From contig NZ_LWHB01000090.1 of the NCBI RefSeq assembly GCF_001889065.1, positions 1-25,062 on the forward strand: DNA of 25,062 nt. Reading direction: 5' to 3'. This DNA is from Suttonella ornithocola. GTDB lineage: Bacteria > Pseudomonadota > Gammaproteobacteria > Cardiobacteriales > Cardiobacteriaceae. A program made the position numbers and the translations under genes. Shown here one piece after another: positions 1 to 8,730 of the stretch. Numbering within the stretch: position 1 is the first letter of the stretch; the number at the start of each line of letters is the position of its first letter. The notes beneath the pieces were generated by a model that saw only the letters and a program-made list of their open reading frames with translations, did not search any database and had not been told where the DNA came from.

Positions 1-280
1 ACCTTTGCAAAAAACATAAAATAGAGAAATTTCATTTTTTAAATTTTGAAAACATATTAAAATCATAGTGTTAATTTTTCTACTAGTAGTAAAAATTAGT
101 GTAAAACGGAATTTTGCAAAGGCCTCGTATTGCGCCTAAATGGCGCAATACGAGGCTAAACAGCTTCAAAAAAAAAAAAAGGAACTTTGAGAGAGAAATG
201 CTCAAAAATTATGATTTTTTTGCTGACTAGTGAAAATTTTTCCAATTTTTTTAAATAAATTATTTTTTTGCAAAGGTCTC
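1..280. repeat. IS5/IS1106-like inverted-repeat element (MITE-like remnant)
   Basis: Bases 1-14 (ACCTTTGCAAAAAA) are the perfect reverse complement of bases 264-277 (TTTTTTGCAAAGGT). The right end continues as CTC, and the matching left end would lie just before base 1. A third copy of the motif, TTTTGCAAAGG, sits inside at 112-122. Between them are only AT-rich DNA and a strong hairpin, with no transposase frame. Ends of the form GAGACCTTTGCAAAA are, from memory, typical of IS5-family elements such as neisserial IS1106, so this is probably a non-autonomous or deleted derivative. The internal third copy suggests a nested insertion or an internal deletion. Family assignment is by end sequence only. 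Confidence 0.5.
122..156. repeat. Perfect 15-bp hairpin inside the repeat element
   Basis: GCCTCGTATTGCGCC at 122-136 is followed by the loop TAAAT and the exact reverse complement at 142-156. A run of 13 A follows at 168-180, so read on the minus strand the hairpin is preceded, not followed, by T. It is therefore not a standard minus-strand terminator. It may be a folded end of the mobile element. The rest of 1-396 is AT-rich and holds no gene I can support. Confidence 0.6.
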
Positions 281-396
281 AGATTGTTTGGTCAGCTATA
301 GCTAAATGTCTTTAACCCGCATATAGTGTTGGCTCGTTTTACCGTACTGAGGTTGGTTGTCTGTGGTTCGTCAGTTTGTATGCAAGCTAAACCCAT

Positions 397-1050
397 TCAG
401 CTATCTATAGAGTGAGTACGCAGTTGTGCCCATTTTTGATTAAAAGTTTGATGCCATAATTGTGCAAATTCAAAAGGGGTGATGGGTTGCCATTCGTTGA
501 TTTGTGCCATTTTCATACCAATCAAGCCACAGGGGTTAATGCGCGCAAATGGGCTTAAATCCATATCAACATTGATGGCAATACCATGATAGGTGCAACC
601 ATGGCTAAGTTTTAGTCCTAATGAAGCAATTTTTCGCCCATCTTCAACATACACACCAGGCGCATCTGCACGAGGATGCGCTGAAATGCCTAATTGGGCT
701 AAAGCAGATACGGTAGTATTTTCAATAAGGCTAACCAACGGACGAACGCCAATATTGGCAGATTTTATATCAAGTAATAGATAGATAATGGCTTGTCCAG
801 GACCGTGATAGGTGACTTGGCCTCCTCGATCAATGGGGACAACGGGAATTTCTCCAGGGTTAAGGAGGTGTTCAGATTTTCCTGCTAAGCCTTGGGTAAA
901 AACAGGCGGATGTTCCACAAACCATAGGACGTCGTCTTCGGATGAACCGCGATTTTTTGTGTAATCACGCATGGCTTCAAAAACGCTAAGATAGTCTTGT
1001 AATCCAAGGTTTTTGAGTGGAATGCTAGAGGTTGAGGTGCTGTGAGTCAT
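397..1050 (-). CDS. lipB: Octanoyl-[acyl carrier protein]:protein octanoyltransferase LipB
   Basis: LipB moves the octanoyl group from octanoyl-ACP to a lysine of lipoyl domains, the first step of endogenous protein lipoylation in the cytoplasm. The 217-residue length is normal. The family blocks are clear: RGGQVTYHGPGQ at residues 75-86, GRKIASLG at 138-145 with the catalytic lysine K140, and NPCGL at 172-176 with the acyl-accepting cysteine C174. It is the last gene of a minus-strand run after the phosphatase gene (16-base gap), so it is probably co-transcribed with msbA, the antiporter and the phosphatase. No lipA lies beside it. No obvious rho-independent terminator follows; the next sequence is AT-rich DNA and the repeat element. 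Identification is secure. Confidence 0.95.
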   Translation of the reverse strand: MTHSTSTSSIPLKNLGLQDYLSVFEAMRDYTKNRGSSEDDVLWFVEHPPVFTQGLAGKSEHLLNPGEIPVVPIDRGGQVTYHGPGQAIIYLLLDIKSANIGVRPLVSLIENTTVSALAQLGISAHPRADAPGVYVEDGRKIASLGLKLSHGCTYHGIAINVDMDLSPFARINPCGLIGMKMAQINEWQPITPFEFAQLWHQTFNQKWAQLRTHSIDS

Positions 1051-1066
1051 TTTTTAGGGGATGAGC

Positions 1067-1546
1067 TTAAGGACGCTTGTTAAGCGTATTAACAAAGGAT
1101 GTTAGCGCAGCAATGAGGGATTGGTAGGTGTCTTCAAAGTCCCGCTCATCGCCGTAGTAAGGGTCGGCTAAATCTTGTCCTTGTTTTGAGGTATCAGGAT
1201 GATGGTCTAGGAGTTTAATGATTTGTGCTTGCCCGTTTATTTGCGCTTTTAATTGTTCAGCATGGCGGCGATGAGCATTGGTCGCCGCCATGATAATGCT
1301 ATCAGCAGGAAGGGTATCTGCTGTCGTTAATACCCGCGCGCGCAAGTCGCTAATGTCGTATCCATGTTTACGCATAACAGAGATGGCGCGACTATCTGGT
1401 TTATGTCTTGGATGATAGTCGTGTGTGCCGGCGGAATCTGTTTGGATATGCGTTAGTTTGGCTTGCTTGAGCAGTGCACGTAATAGGCCTTCTGCCATTG
1501 GAGAGCGACAGATATTGCCAGTACATAAGGTAATAATTTTCATCAT
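1067..1546 (-). CDS. Low-molecular-weight protein-tyrosine phosphatase
   Basis: The 159-residue protein has the whole LMW-PTP signature. The P-loop CTGNICRS starts at residue 8, with nucleophile C8 and phosphate-binding R14. The general-acid loop DPYY is at 128-131 with D128. Members dephosphorylate protein tyrosines in the cytoplasm; many bacterial ones act with tyrosine kinases that control polysaccharide export, but no such kinase is visible here. The start codon overlaps the stop of the upstream antiporter gene (ATGA), which indicates translational coupling. The initiator is the first of two Met codons and either is possible. Being in one operon with an LPS flippase suggests, without proving, an envelope-related role. 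Confidence 0.9.
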   Translation of the reverse strand: MMKIITLCTGNICRSPMAEGLLRALLKQAKLTHIQTDSAGTHDYHPRHKPDSRAISVMRKHGYDISDLRARVLTTADTLPADSIIMAATNAHRRHAEQLKAQINGQAQIIKLLDHHPDTSKQGQDLADPYYGDERDFEDTYQSLIAALTSFVNTLNKRP

Positions 1547-3375
1547 GCATTGCCTTCTTCATTGGCTTTTTGTTCTTGCGCTTTTTTTGCAGCTTTCTCT
1601 ACTTTTTCTCGAGAGTAGGGAATTAACGCAATGACTTTCCATCCTTTTCCTGGCTCTACACGCGATTCGGCAGTGAAAAGATGAAGTTTTTGCTGTGGGG
1701 TAACGGCAAATAATGGGATGGCATCTGGATTTTCTTCTCGATATTGCGCCCAAGGATAAGCGTCAGATAGGGTAGTGGTTTTGGTACTAGCGCCTTCGGC
1801 AGTCATTTGCATGAGTTGCTGATAGGTAATGTCTTTGCCAAATAGCCAATCGCTTAACCAACCTTTTGTCGCACGCCCGCGTTCGTTTTGGTCGCTATTT
1901 TCAGTAATTTTAAGTTGATAGACTTTATCTGAACCAAATTCAGTACGATAGCGGAGAACGGCAAGCAGATTTTCTTCTTCGCGAGAGTGTAGCGCCAATA
2001 AATGACCTAAGCCAACGAGGTTTAAATGTCTATCAGCATGTTCAGAAACGATATTGCCATAATAGGCAGAAAGTCCGGTCATGCGCGCTTTTCGAGTTTG
2101 GCTATAACTAGTGTTAGAAACGATGACATCAAAGCCGTTGTCTTTTAGAGCGTTGCCGAGCAGAATGGCAAAATCACCACCGCTGCTAATCAATACTCCA
2201 TTTGGATTAGGATCAGCTACGCCTAAGAAATTTGCTAGAGATTTGGCAGTAAGGCTTTGTAGCATAACGGTGCCGATGATAATGGTAAAAACCATTGGTA
2301 CGAGAATGTCTGCGCCACTGGTTTGGCTTTCTTGCAATTTTAAGACGAAAAGAGAGGAAACCGCAGCAGCGACGATACCGCGAGGCGCAATCCAACTAAT
2401 CAGTAGTTTTTCATTAGTGGATAAAGGAGAACCAATCGAAGATATCCAGACAGATAAAGGACGAGCAATAAACATCACGACAATCAATACACCGAGCCCA
2501 CCAATGCCCATTTCGATAAATCCAGAAAATTGAATACGCGCGGATAGGATGATGAAAAGCATGGAGATGATGAGGATAGAAAGACTTTCTTTAAAGTCTA
2601 AGATGTCTTCAGTGTGTAGGCGTTTGACGTTTGCCATGACCATTCCCATAACGGTAACGGTAAGTAAACCCGACTCTTCTTCAATGGCGTTAGAAACGCT
2701 AAAGACAAATAGAACAACTGCCAAGGTAAAAACGTTGTGTAAATATTCTGGTACCCACTGGCGCTTAAGCAAAAGGGCGGTAAAGAAAGCAGAAGCAATA
2801 CCTAAGGTTAGACCGAGTAGAATAATGGTTGCAAAGATGATTGGGGAATGTCCGGCAATAATCCATTCATAGATAAGTACGACTAATAAGGCACCAATGG
2901 GGTCAATGATAATGCCTTCCCAACGCAAGATGTTACTAATGGTACGATTAGGTCGCACGCTGCGCAGTAATGGTACGATAACAGTTGGACCTGTTACGCA
3001 CACCAGCGCACCAAAGAGCATAGAAACTTGCCAAGATAAATCCATTATCCAACGCGCTGCTAGGGTGGTAATGGCAATGGTAATGATGACGCCGATGCTG
3101 ACAAGATTAGTCACCACCCGACCATGGTTTTTAATTTCTTGTAGATTGAGCGTGAGCGCGCCTTCAAAGAGGATAATCGCAACGCCGAGTGAAATGAGGG
3201 GAAACAGTAATTCACCAAGCATTTCATCAGGGTTGAAGAGGTGAAAGGTTGGACCAAGTAGAATGCCTGCTGCGAGTAGAAAAATAATCGCAGGCTTTTT
3301 AAAGAACCAGCCTAACCATTGTGCGGCAATGCCTAGGGCAAGTAGGGAGGAAATGGCAAGTGATAAGTCTTTCAT
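1543..3375 (-). CDS. CPA-type sodium:proton antiporter with C-terminal TrkA-like region
   Basis: A 610-residue membrane protein. The first roughly 385 residues are a row of about 12 hydrophobic segments with cation/proton antiporter motifs: LFEGALTL at 69-76, VTGPTVIVP at 127-135, and a WEGIIIDPIGA block at 152-162 with acidic E153 and D158 in the probable ion-binding helix. After about residue 390 comes a soluble part starting GVLISSGGDFAILL that resembles a TrkA-N/RCK nucleotide-binding fold but lacks a clean GxGxxG loop. A Lys/Glu-rich tail (KVEKAAKKAQEQKA) ends it. It would exchange Na+ or K+ for H+ across the inner membrane; the ion cannot be told from sequence. It lies 45 bases downstream of msbA and overlaps the phosphatase gene by 4 bases. 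Confidence 0.85.
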   Translation of the reverse strand: MKDLSLAISSLLALGIAAQWLGWFFKKPAIIFLLAAGILLGPTFHLFNPDEMLGELLFPLISLGVAIILFEGALTLNLQEIKNHGRVVTNLVSIGVIITIAITTLAARWIMDLSWQVSMLFGALVCVTGPTVIVPLLRSVRPNRTISNILRWEGIIIDPIGALLVVLIYEWIIAGHSPIIFATIILLGLTLGIASAFFTALLLKRQWVPEYLHNVFTLAVVLFVFSVSNAIEEESGLLTVTVMGMVMANVKRLHTEDILDFKESLSILIISMLFIILSARIQFSGFIEMGIGGLGVLIVVMFIARPLSVWISSIGSPLSTNEKLLISWIAPRGIVAAAVSSLFVLKLQESQTSGADILVPMVFTIIIGTVMLQSLTAKSLANFLGVADPNPNGVLISSGGDFAILLGNALKDNGFDVIVSNTSYSQTRKARMTGLSAYYGNIVSEHADRHLNLVGLGHLLALHSREEENLLAVLRYRTEFGSDKVYQLKITENSDQNERGRATKGWLSDWLFGKDITYQQLMQMTAEGASTKTTTLSDAYPWAQYREENPDAIPLFAVTPQQKLHLFTAESRVEPGKGWKVIALIPYSREKVEKAAKKAQEQKANEEGNA

Positions 3376-3420
3376 AGGGTAAATATTGTTAAATTAAAGT
3401 TAGAATTAAGATAAAAAAGA

Positions 3421-5157
3421 TTAGCTTACATGGCGATTGAGGAGTTTAGCATAAAAGCCATTTTTTTCGATGAGCGTTTGGTGATTGCCTTCTTCGATAA
3501 TTTCGCCTTGATTGAGAACGACGATGCGGTCGGCATTTTCAATCGTAGATAAGCGATGCGCGATGATAATGGCGGTTCGGTTTTTGCGTAAATGTTCAAT
3601 CGCTTCTTGGACTTTTTGTTCGCTGCGATTATCTAGCGCTGAAGTCGCTTCATCTAAAATCAAAATGGGGGCGTCTTTGTAAAGCGCACGGGCAATGGCT
3701 AAACGTTGTTTTTGTCCGCCCGAGAGTTTGCCGCCTTGTTGACCGATATCGCTATCATAGCCTTGTGGTAAGGCTTGGATAAAATCATCTGCATTGGCAG
3801 ATTTTGCAGCAGCAATGATGCGTTCACGATTCGGCGCAGTATCGGCATAGGCAATATTTTCTGCCACTGTCCCCGAAAAGAGAACGGTATCTTGTGATAC
3901 ATAAGCCATAGCTTGGCGTCGGTCACTGAGATTTATGGTCGCAATATCTATGTCATCAATAAAAATGGTTCCGTCATCGGGTGGATAGAATCCAGCCAGT
4001 AGCGCGGCTAAGGTGGATTTTCCAGAGCCAGACTCGCCCACAAGTGCAACGGTTTCCCCAGCTTTTATGCTGAGGTTGAAGTTTTTTAAGACGGGTTCAT
4101 CGGCATATTGAAAGCTGAGTTGGTGAAAGGTGATATTACCTTTGCTAATGGTTTTAGGTGGATAGTATTTTTCTTGTTCAACGGGTTCATCAAGAAAATC
4201 AAAAATGCTTTGCATCGCAGCGAGTCCGCGTTGTAGGGATTCGTTTAAACGACCTAAGCGTTTTACGGGAGAAAAAAGCATTCCCATAGCAGTGAGAAAG
4301 CTCATGAATTTACCGATAGTCATGCCATTACTGCTATCTTGATGTGCAGCAATGATAATGACAGCAGACAGAGAAAGCACAATAATCAGTTCGATAGCTG
4401 GTGAAATCATGGCGGAGATACGTTTACTGGCTAAAGCGTGTGCTTCTACGTTTCCAGCTTGTTGGTCAAAGCGTTGGTATTCATGTTGAAAACCGTTGTA
4501 AATTCGCACAATCGCGCGTCCGCGTAAAGCTTCATCCACAACATGGTTAATACCGCCCATATCGGCTTGCAAAGCGGATGCCATTTTGCGCAGACGTTTG
4601 GAAACATAGACGATAAACCATGAGACAAAAGGCGCAGCGGTCATCAGAATAAGCGCCATTTTCCAATCAAGGATAAATAGGTAAATGATTAACGCCAAAA
4701 TGGTGACGCTATCTCTTAAAAAGCTAATTAGGGTATCGGTGGTTGCAGACATTAGTTGGGTGACATCGTAAGTAAATTTACTCACAATGCTGCCTTGTGT
4801 ATGCGCATCGAAATAGCGCATTGGTAAATGCTGCATTTTTTCAAAAAGCTGAGCGCGTAGGGTATAAACAACTTTTTGTGCTAACCAAGTGGTTGAATAA
4901 CTTGAAGCGAAATTTGCAGTGCCGCGAATAAAAAAGCCTACCACCATAATGATAATAATTTGGTAGATAGCGGTAAAGTTTCGCTCGCCATCAACATTAA
5001 ATCCTCTGTCAATTAACTGATTGACAATCCAAGGAAATAAGGGTTCGGTTGCGCCATAAATAGCGGTGGCAATAATGGCTAAAACCACCACTTTCCACAG
5101 TGGATGAATATAGCTGAGTAAACGTAGATAACGTGCTTTGTCTTCTTTATTGAGCAT
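3421..5157 (-). CDS. msbA: Lipid A export ATP-binding/permease protein MsbA
   Basis: MsbA is the homodimeric ABC exporter that flips lipid A-core across the inner membrane. The 578-residue length fits. About six transmembrane helices fill residues 20-310. The nucleotide-binding domain follows with Walker A GESGSGKST (374-382), the ABC signature LSGGQ (478-482), Walker B ILILDE (498-503) and the switch histidine H534 in IIAHRLSTI. The gene is divergent from hldE, another LPS gene, with only 43 bases between the two starts, so the two promoters must overlap. It heads the minus-strand run towards lipB. Other type-I exporters have the same domains; the LPS neighbourhood supports MsbA. Confidence 0.92.
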   Translation of the reverse strand: MLNKEDKARYLRLLSYIHPLWKVVVLAIIATAIYGATEPLFPWIVNQLIDRGFNVDGERNFTAIYQIIIIMVVGFFIRGTANFASSYSTTWLAQKVVYTLRAQLFEKMQHLPMRYFDAHTQGSIVSKFTYDVTQLMSATTDTLISFLRDSVTILALIIYLFILDWKMALILMTAAPFVSWFIVYVSKRLRKMASALQADMGGINHVVDEALRGRAIVRIYNGFQHEYQRFDQQAGNVEAHALASKRISAMISPAIELIIVLSLSAVIIIAAHQDSSNGMTIGKFMSFLTAMGMLFSPVKRLGRLNESLQRGLAAMQSIFDFLDEPVEQEKYYPPKTISKGNITFHQLSFQYADEPVLKNFNLSIKAGETVALVGESGSGKSTLAALLAGFYPPDDGTIFIDDIDIATINLSDRRQAMAYVSQDTVLFSGTVAENIAYADTAPNRERIIAAAKSANADDFIQALPQGYDSDIGQQGGKLSGGQKQRLAIARALYKDAPILILDEATSALDNRSEQKVQEAIEHLRKNRTAIIIAHRLSTIENADRIVVLNQGEIIEEGNHQTLIEKNGFYAKLLNRHVS

Positions 5158-5200
5158 CAGGGGTGCTAAACTAGTGAAAGGTTTCTATTTTAGCCTATTC

Positions 5201-6628
5201 ATGTCAAAACAACGAATAACCCCTGATTTTAAAGCCGCCCGTGTGTTAGTGGTCGGCGATGTGATGCTGGATCGCAACTGGAGTGGTGCGGCTCAGCGAA
5301 TTTCCCCAGAAGCGCCTGTTCCTGTCGTCAATATAGAAACGTGTTGCGATACGTTGGGCGGTGCAGCAAATGTTGCGATGAATATTGCCACTTTGGGCGG
5401 ACAAGTCAGCCTTTGTGGTTTGATTGGAGAAGATGAGGCGGGGGCAAATATCCGTCAATTCTTAAAGTTAGCCGCAATTGGTGATTTGCTCCATACGATT
5501 ACCTTACCGACGATAACCAAATTAAGAGTTTTATCTCGCCATCAACAGCTCATTCGTTTAGATTTTGAAAGCAAAGCTTATGCGAATTTTTCTGAACAAT
5601 TGCTGCCAAGCTTTCATCAAGCACTTGAAACACACGATATCGTCGTCTTTTCAGATTATGCAAAAGGCGCGCTCGCGCGAATTTCCTCGATGATTGCGTT
5701 GGCAAAAGCTGCCGGTAAAACAATTTTAGTTGACCCTAAGGGACAAGATTTTCATCGTTATCAAGGCGCAGATTTACTGACACCGAATCGAAGTGAGCTA
5801 GAAGCGATTGTTGGTTGTGTGACAGAAGACAATTTAGTGGAGAAAGCGCGTCAATGTTTATTAGAAATTGGTGTAAAAGCGCTGCTAGTTACATTAAGCG
5901 AAAAGGGCATGTGCTACATTGATGCGCATCAAGTGCAAACTTTGCCCGCAACTGCACGAGAAGTGTTTGATGTTACGGGGGCAGGCGATACGGTAATTGC
6001 GACGGTTGCCGCTGCTTTGTCGGCACAATATCCGTTAGAAACAGCAATTCATTTTGCCAATGCAGCAGCCGGAGTGGCGGTTGGAAAATTAGGGACAGCA
6101 ACGGTTAGCCCATTAGAATTGCGTGCCGCTTTAGAACCAGAGCGTGCGAGAAGTCATGGCTTTGTCAGCCAATCGGAATTGAGCGAGTTATTAGACAGTG
6201 CACGAGCGCGCGGACAAAAAATTGTCATGACCAATGGGTGCTTTGATATTTTGCATGCAGGACATGTGACTTACTTAGAAGAAGCAAAAGCTTTGGGCGA
6301 TCGTTTAGTGGTTGCGGTCAATACCGATGAATCAGTTCGTCGATTAAAAGGTGCAGACCGACCGGCAAATACCTTAGAAAGTCGAGCGCAAGTCTTAGCA
6401 GCTTTGCAAAGTGTCGATTGGGTGGTGGCTTTTGAAGAAGATACGCCAGCGGCTTTGATTGAGGCGGTTAATCCTGATGTGTTGGTTAAAGGGGGCGATA
6501 ATCAAATTGAAAATATTCCCGGTGCGCAATGGGTGTTAGAACAAGGTGGAGAAGTAAAAATTCTGTCTTATGTTGACGGTTTTTCAACGACAAAAACGCT
6601 TTCCAAATATCTTCAGCAGGAACGCTAA
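5201..6628 (+). CDS. hldE: Bifunctional heptose-7-phosphate kinase / heptose-1-phosphate adenylyltransferase HldE
   Basis: HldE phosphorylates D-glycero-manno-heptose-7-phosphate and then adenylylates the 1-phosphate to make ADP-heptose for the LPS inner core. Starting at 5201 the protein has 475 residues, the usual size. The N-terminal ribokinase-like domain has GGAANVAMN (53-61) and the catalytic DVTGAGDT (257-264, base D263). The C-terminal cytidylyltransferase-like domain begins at about 340 with NGCFDILHAGH (345-355) and later carries KGGD (430-433). The frame is open back to 5138, but that start lies inside msbA and adds 21 unconserved residues, so I use 5201. The glycosyltransferase gene starts 3 bases after the stop. 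Confidence 0.95.
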   Translation: MSKQRITPDFKAARVLVVGDVMLDRNWSGAAQRISPEAPVPVVNIETCCDTLGGAANVAMNIATLGGQVSLCGLIGEDEAGANIRQFLKLAAIGDLLHTITLPTITKLRVLSRHQQLIRLDFESKAYANFSEQLLPSFHQALETHDIVVFSDYAKGALARISSMIALAKAAGKTILVDPKGQDFHRYQGADLLTPNRSELEAIVGCVTEDNLVEKARQCLLEIGVKALLVTLSEKGMCYIDAHQVQTLPATAREVFDVTGAGDTVIATVAAALSAQYPLETAIHFANAAAGVAVGKLGTATVSPLELRAALEPERARSHGFVSQSELSELLDSARARGQKIVMTNGCFDILHAGHVTYLEEAKALGDRLVVAVNTDESVRRLKGADRPANTLESRAQVLAALQSVDWVVAFEEDTPAALIEAVNPDVLVKGGDNQIENIPGAQWVLEQGGEVKILSYVDGFSTTKTLSKYLQQER

Positions 6629-6631
6629 GAC

Positions 6632-7711
6632 ATGGAGAGAATTCTTCTGATTGGAAACCGAACAAAAGGTCGGGGCGGAATGGAAACTGTTTTCAAAAAG
6701 TTTGCTTCTTTGCTAGCGTCAACAGGGAAATATCAAGTGGAAATTTTGTTCGTTCGAGCAAAGAACCCACGTAATCATCATGAATGGTTAGAGAATATTC
6801 CCCATCAGTTTTCTACAAGACCTCTGCCATTTCGAGCCGCGGAATTATTTTCTGCTGTATTTTTATTGAAGAAACAGCTAAAGAATCATCCACCTAAGCT
6901 GATTATTGCTTTTGACCATAATGGATTAAAGGTCGCTCGTTATGCCTTTTTTGGACAGCGAACGCATCCACCCTTGTGTTATTGGCGGCATTTTGGTTTA
7001 CAGACGTTGCGTCCGCGCAATTATCGTTTGGTTCGGGAAGCTGATTATCATTTTTCTATTAGCGATGCTGGCATATCTGATATGGAAGCTTTAGGCATTG
7101 CGCGAGAGAAAATTTTTCCTATTTATAATCCCGTGACCCGTAGTAATGATGTTTTCCTGCCCACAGATGTTTCATCTCCCGAATTTCTTTTTTTAGGTCG
7201 GATAACGTTTGAAGGGCAAAAAAATCTACAAGAATTGTTGAGAGGACTAGCCGGTTTAGCGACACCCTTTCGCTTACACTTAGTCGGCGAGGGCAAAGAA
7301 AAAGATATACAGGCACTTAAGCAATTAGCTGCTGAAAAAGGCATTTTAGAAAATCTTGTTTGGCATGGTTGGCAAGAAAATGCTTGGCAGTATGTTTCTC
7401 AGCATTTACCTAAATTAACAGCGTGTGTATTGACCTCGCAGCAGGAAGGTTTTCCAATGGTATTGTGTGAGGCAATGGCAAGAGGCTTGATTTGTGTGAG
7501 CGCTGATTGCCCAACAGGACCAGCAGATATTATTCAACAAGGGCATAATGGCTATTTGTATCCACCAAAAGATATTGAGGGATTAACGGCGGCTTTAGAA
7601 GCCGCTATTCGGCATCCATATCATCCAGAAGCCGTAAAACAATCCATTGAGCGGCTGTATGATGAACAATATTTAGCAAGATTAGAAAAAATCTTTGCAC
7701 AATTAGGATAA
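6632..7711 (+). CDS. GT4-family glycosyltransferase, WaaB-like (LPS core)
   Basis: A 359-residue GT-B fold transferase of the WaaB/RfaB type. Residues 1-20 carry the GGME acceptor-side loop (15-18). The middle has FLFLGRITFEGQKN (185-198) and HGWQENAWQ. The donor-site EX7E motif is EGFPMVLCE (272-280), followed by SADCPTGPADII (290-301). The order and wording of these blocks follow E. coli WaaB, which adds a galactose to the LPS core. The real sugar and linkage here cannot be read from the sequence. It starts 3 bases after hldE, so it is certainly co-transcribed with it, which favours a role in LPS core assembly at the inner face of the inner membrane. Confidence 0.8.
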   Translation: MERILLIGNRTKGRGGMETVFKKFASLLASTGKYQVEILFVRAKNPRNHHEWLENIPHQFSTRPLPFRAAELFSAVFLLKKQLKNHPPKLIIAFDHNGLKVARYAFFGQRTHPPLCYWRHFGLQTLRPRNYRLVREADYHFSISDAGISDMEALGIAREKIFPIYNPVTRSNDVFLPTDVSSPEFLFLGRITFEGQKNLQELLRGLAGLATPFRLHLVGEGKEKDIQALKQLAAEKGILENLVWHGWQENAWQYVSQHLPKLTACVLTSQQEGFPMVLCEAMARGLICVSADCPTGPADIIQQGHNGYLYPPKDIEGLTAALEAAIRHPYHPEAVKQSIERLYDEQYLARLEKIFAQLG

Positions 7712-7716
7712 TTGTT

Positions 7717-8730
7717 ATGACAACACAAAAACCTTTTCCTATTCCCGTGAACTATTTCAGTATGATTTTAGGACTATCGGGCTTAGGGTTATCTTGGCGT
7801 TATGCCACGCATGTTTTCCATATTTTCCCTTTCATTGGAGAAAGTTTACTAATCGCTTCGGGCATGATTTGGTTATTGCTGATATTAGCCTATGTTTATA
7901 AGGCATGGACGGTGCCAGAGCAAGTGAAAGCTGATTTGCAAAATTTGGTGATGTGCTGTTTCTTAAGCTTAATTCCTATTACGACGATGCTAATGGGGAT
8001 GACAGTCATGCCTTATAGCCGTTTTGTGGCGATTTTACTCTTTGCGGTGGCTATTCCAGCGCAATTACTTTTTTCTGCTTATCGAGTGCCTGGCTTGTGG
8101 CGTGGGGTGCATAGTCAAAAAGCTACGTTGCCAGTTGTGTATCTTCCCGCAGTTGCAGCAAATTTTGTGACCGCCAGTTCGCTCGGGTTGATGGGATATT
8201 CCGATTGGGGATTGATTTTTTGGGGCGCAGGGGTATTTTCTTGGTTGAGCTTAGAGCCAGCAATTTTATCGCGTTTACGCGATTTACCAGAAGTTGAAGC
8301 TAAGTTTCGAGGCTTGATTGGGATTCAATTAGCGCCAGCATTTGTCGGTTGTGGAGCGTATTTGGCGGTTAATGGTGGGCATATTGATACGGTTGCAAAA
8401 ATGTTGATGGGCTATGGTTTGTTGCAGTTGCTTTATTTAATTCGTTTATTGCCTTGGATTGCACAAGAAGGATTTAATATGTCTTTTTGGGGCTTTTCAT
8501 TCGGCTTAGCCTCTATGGCGGGATGTGCCGTGCGTTTATATGAACAAACCAACGGAGAAGGCATTGGAATATTGGCAATACCTATGTTGGTTTTTTCTAC
8601 TTTAGCGATTGCAGGATTGGTTTTAGGAACTTTACAGTTGATGATAAAAGGACGTTTTTTCGTTCGTTGTGGAAATCATGAAGATATTAGTAACCGGTGC
8701 AGCCGGATTTATTGGTGCAGCGACTGTTGA
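7717..8730 (+). CDS. TehA/SLAC1-family membrane channel
   Basis: A 337-residue, very hydrophobic protein with about ten membrane segments. It fits the TehA/SLAC1 (voltage-dependent anion channel or C4-dicarboxylate transporter) family: an N-terminal PVNYFSMILGLSGLGLSWR block, PYSRFVAILLF in the middle, and a repeated helical-hairpin pattern. E. coli TehA gives tellurite resistance when overexpressed, and plant SLAC1 is an anion channel; the natural substrate here is unknown. It begins 5 bases after the glycosyltransferase gene. Its last 53 bases overlap the epimerase gene in another frame, and the resulting C-terminus (residues 320-337, Cys/Arg-rich) looks unlike a normal TehA end, so the stop may have drifted into the next gene. 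Confidence 0.8.
   Translation: MTTQKPFPIPVNYFSMILGLSGLGLSWRYATHVFHIFPFIGESLLIASGMIWLLLILAYVYKAWTVPEQVKADLQNLVMCCFLSLIPITTMLMGMTVMPYSRFVAILLFAVAIPAQLLFSAYRVPGLWRGVHSQKATLPVVYLPAVAANFVTASSLGLMGYSDWGLIFWGAGVFSWLSLEPAILSRLRDLPEVEAKFRGLIGIQLAPAFVGCGAYLAVNGGHIDTVAKMLMGYGLLQLLYLIRLLPWIAQEGFNMSFWGFSFGLASMAGCAVRLYEQTNGEGIGILAIPMLVFSTLAIAGLVLGTLQLMIKGRFFVRCGNHEDISNRCSRIYWCSDC

Noticed and set aside
5138..5200. Longer start of hldE
   Set aside because: It would begin inside msbA and add 21 residues with no family similarity; the ATG at 5201 gives the standard 475-residue protein.
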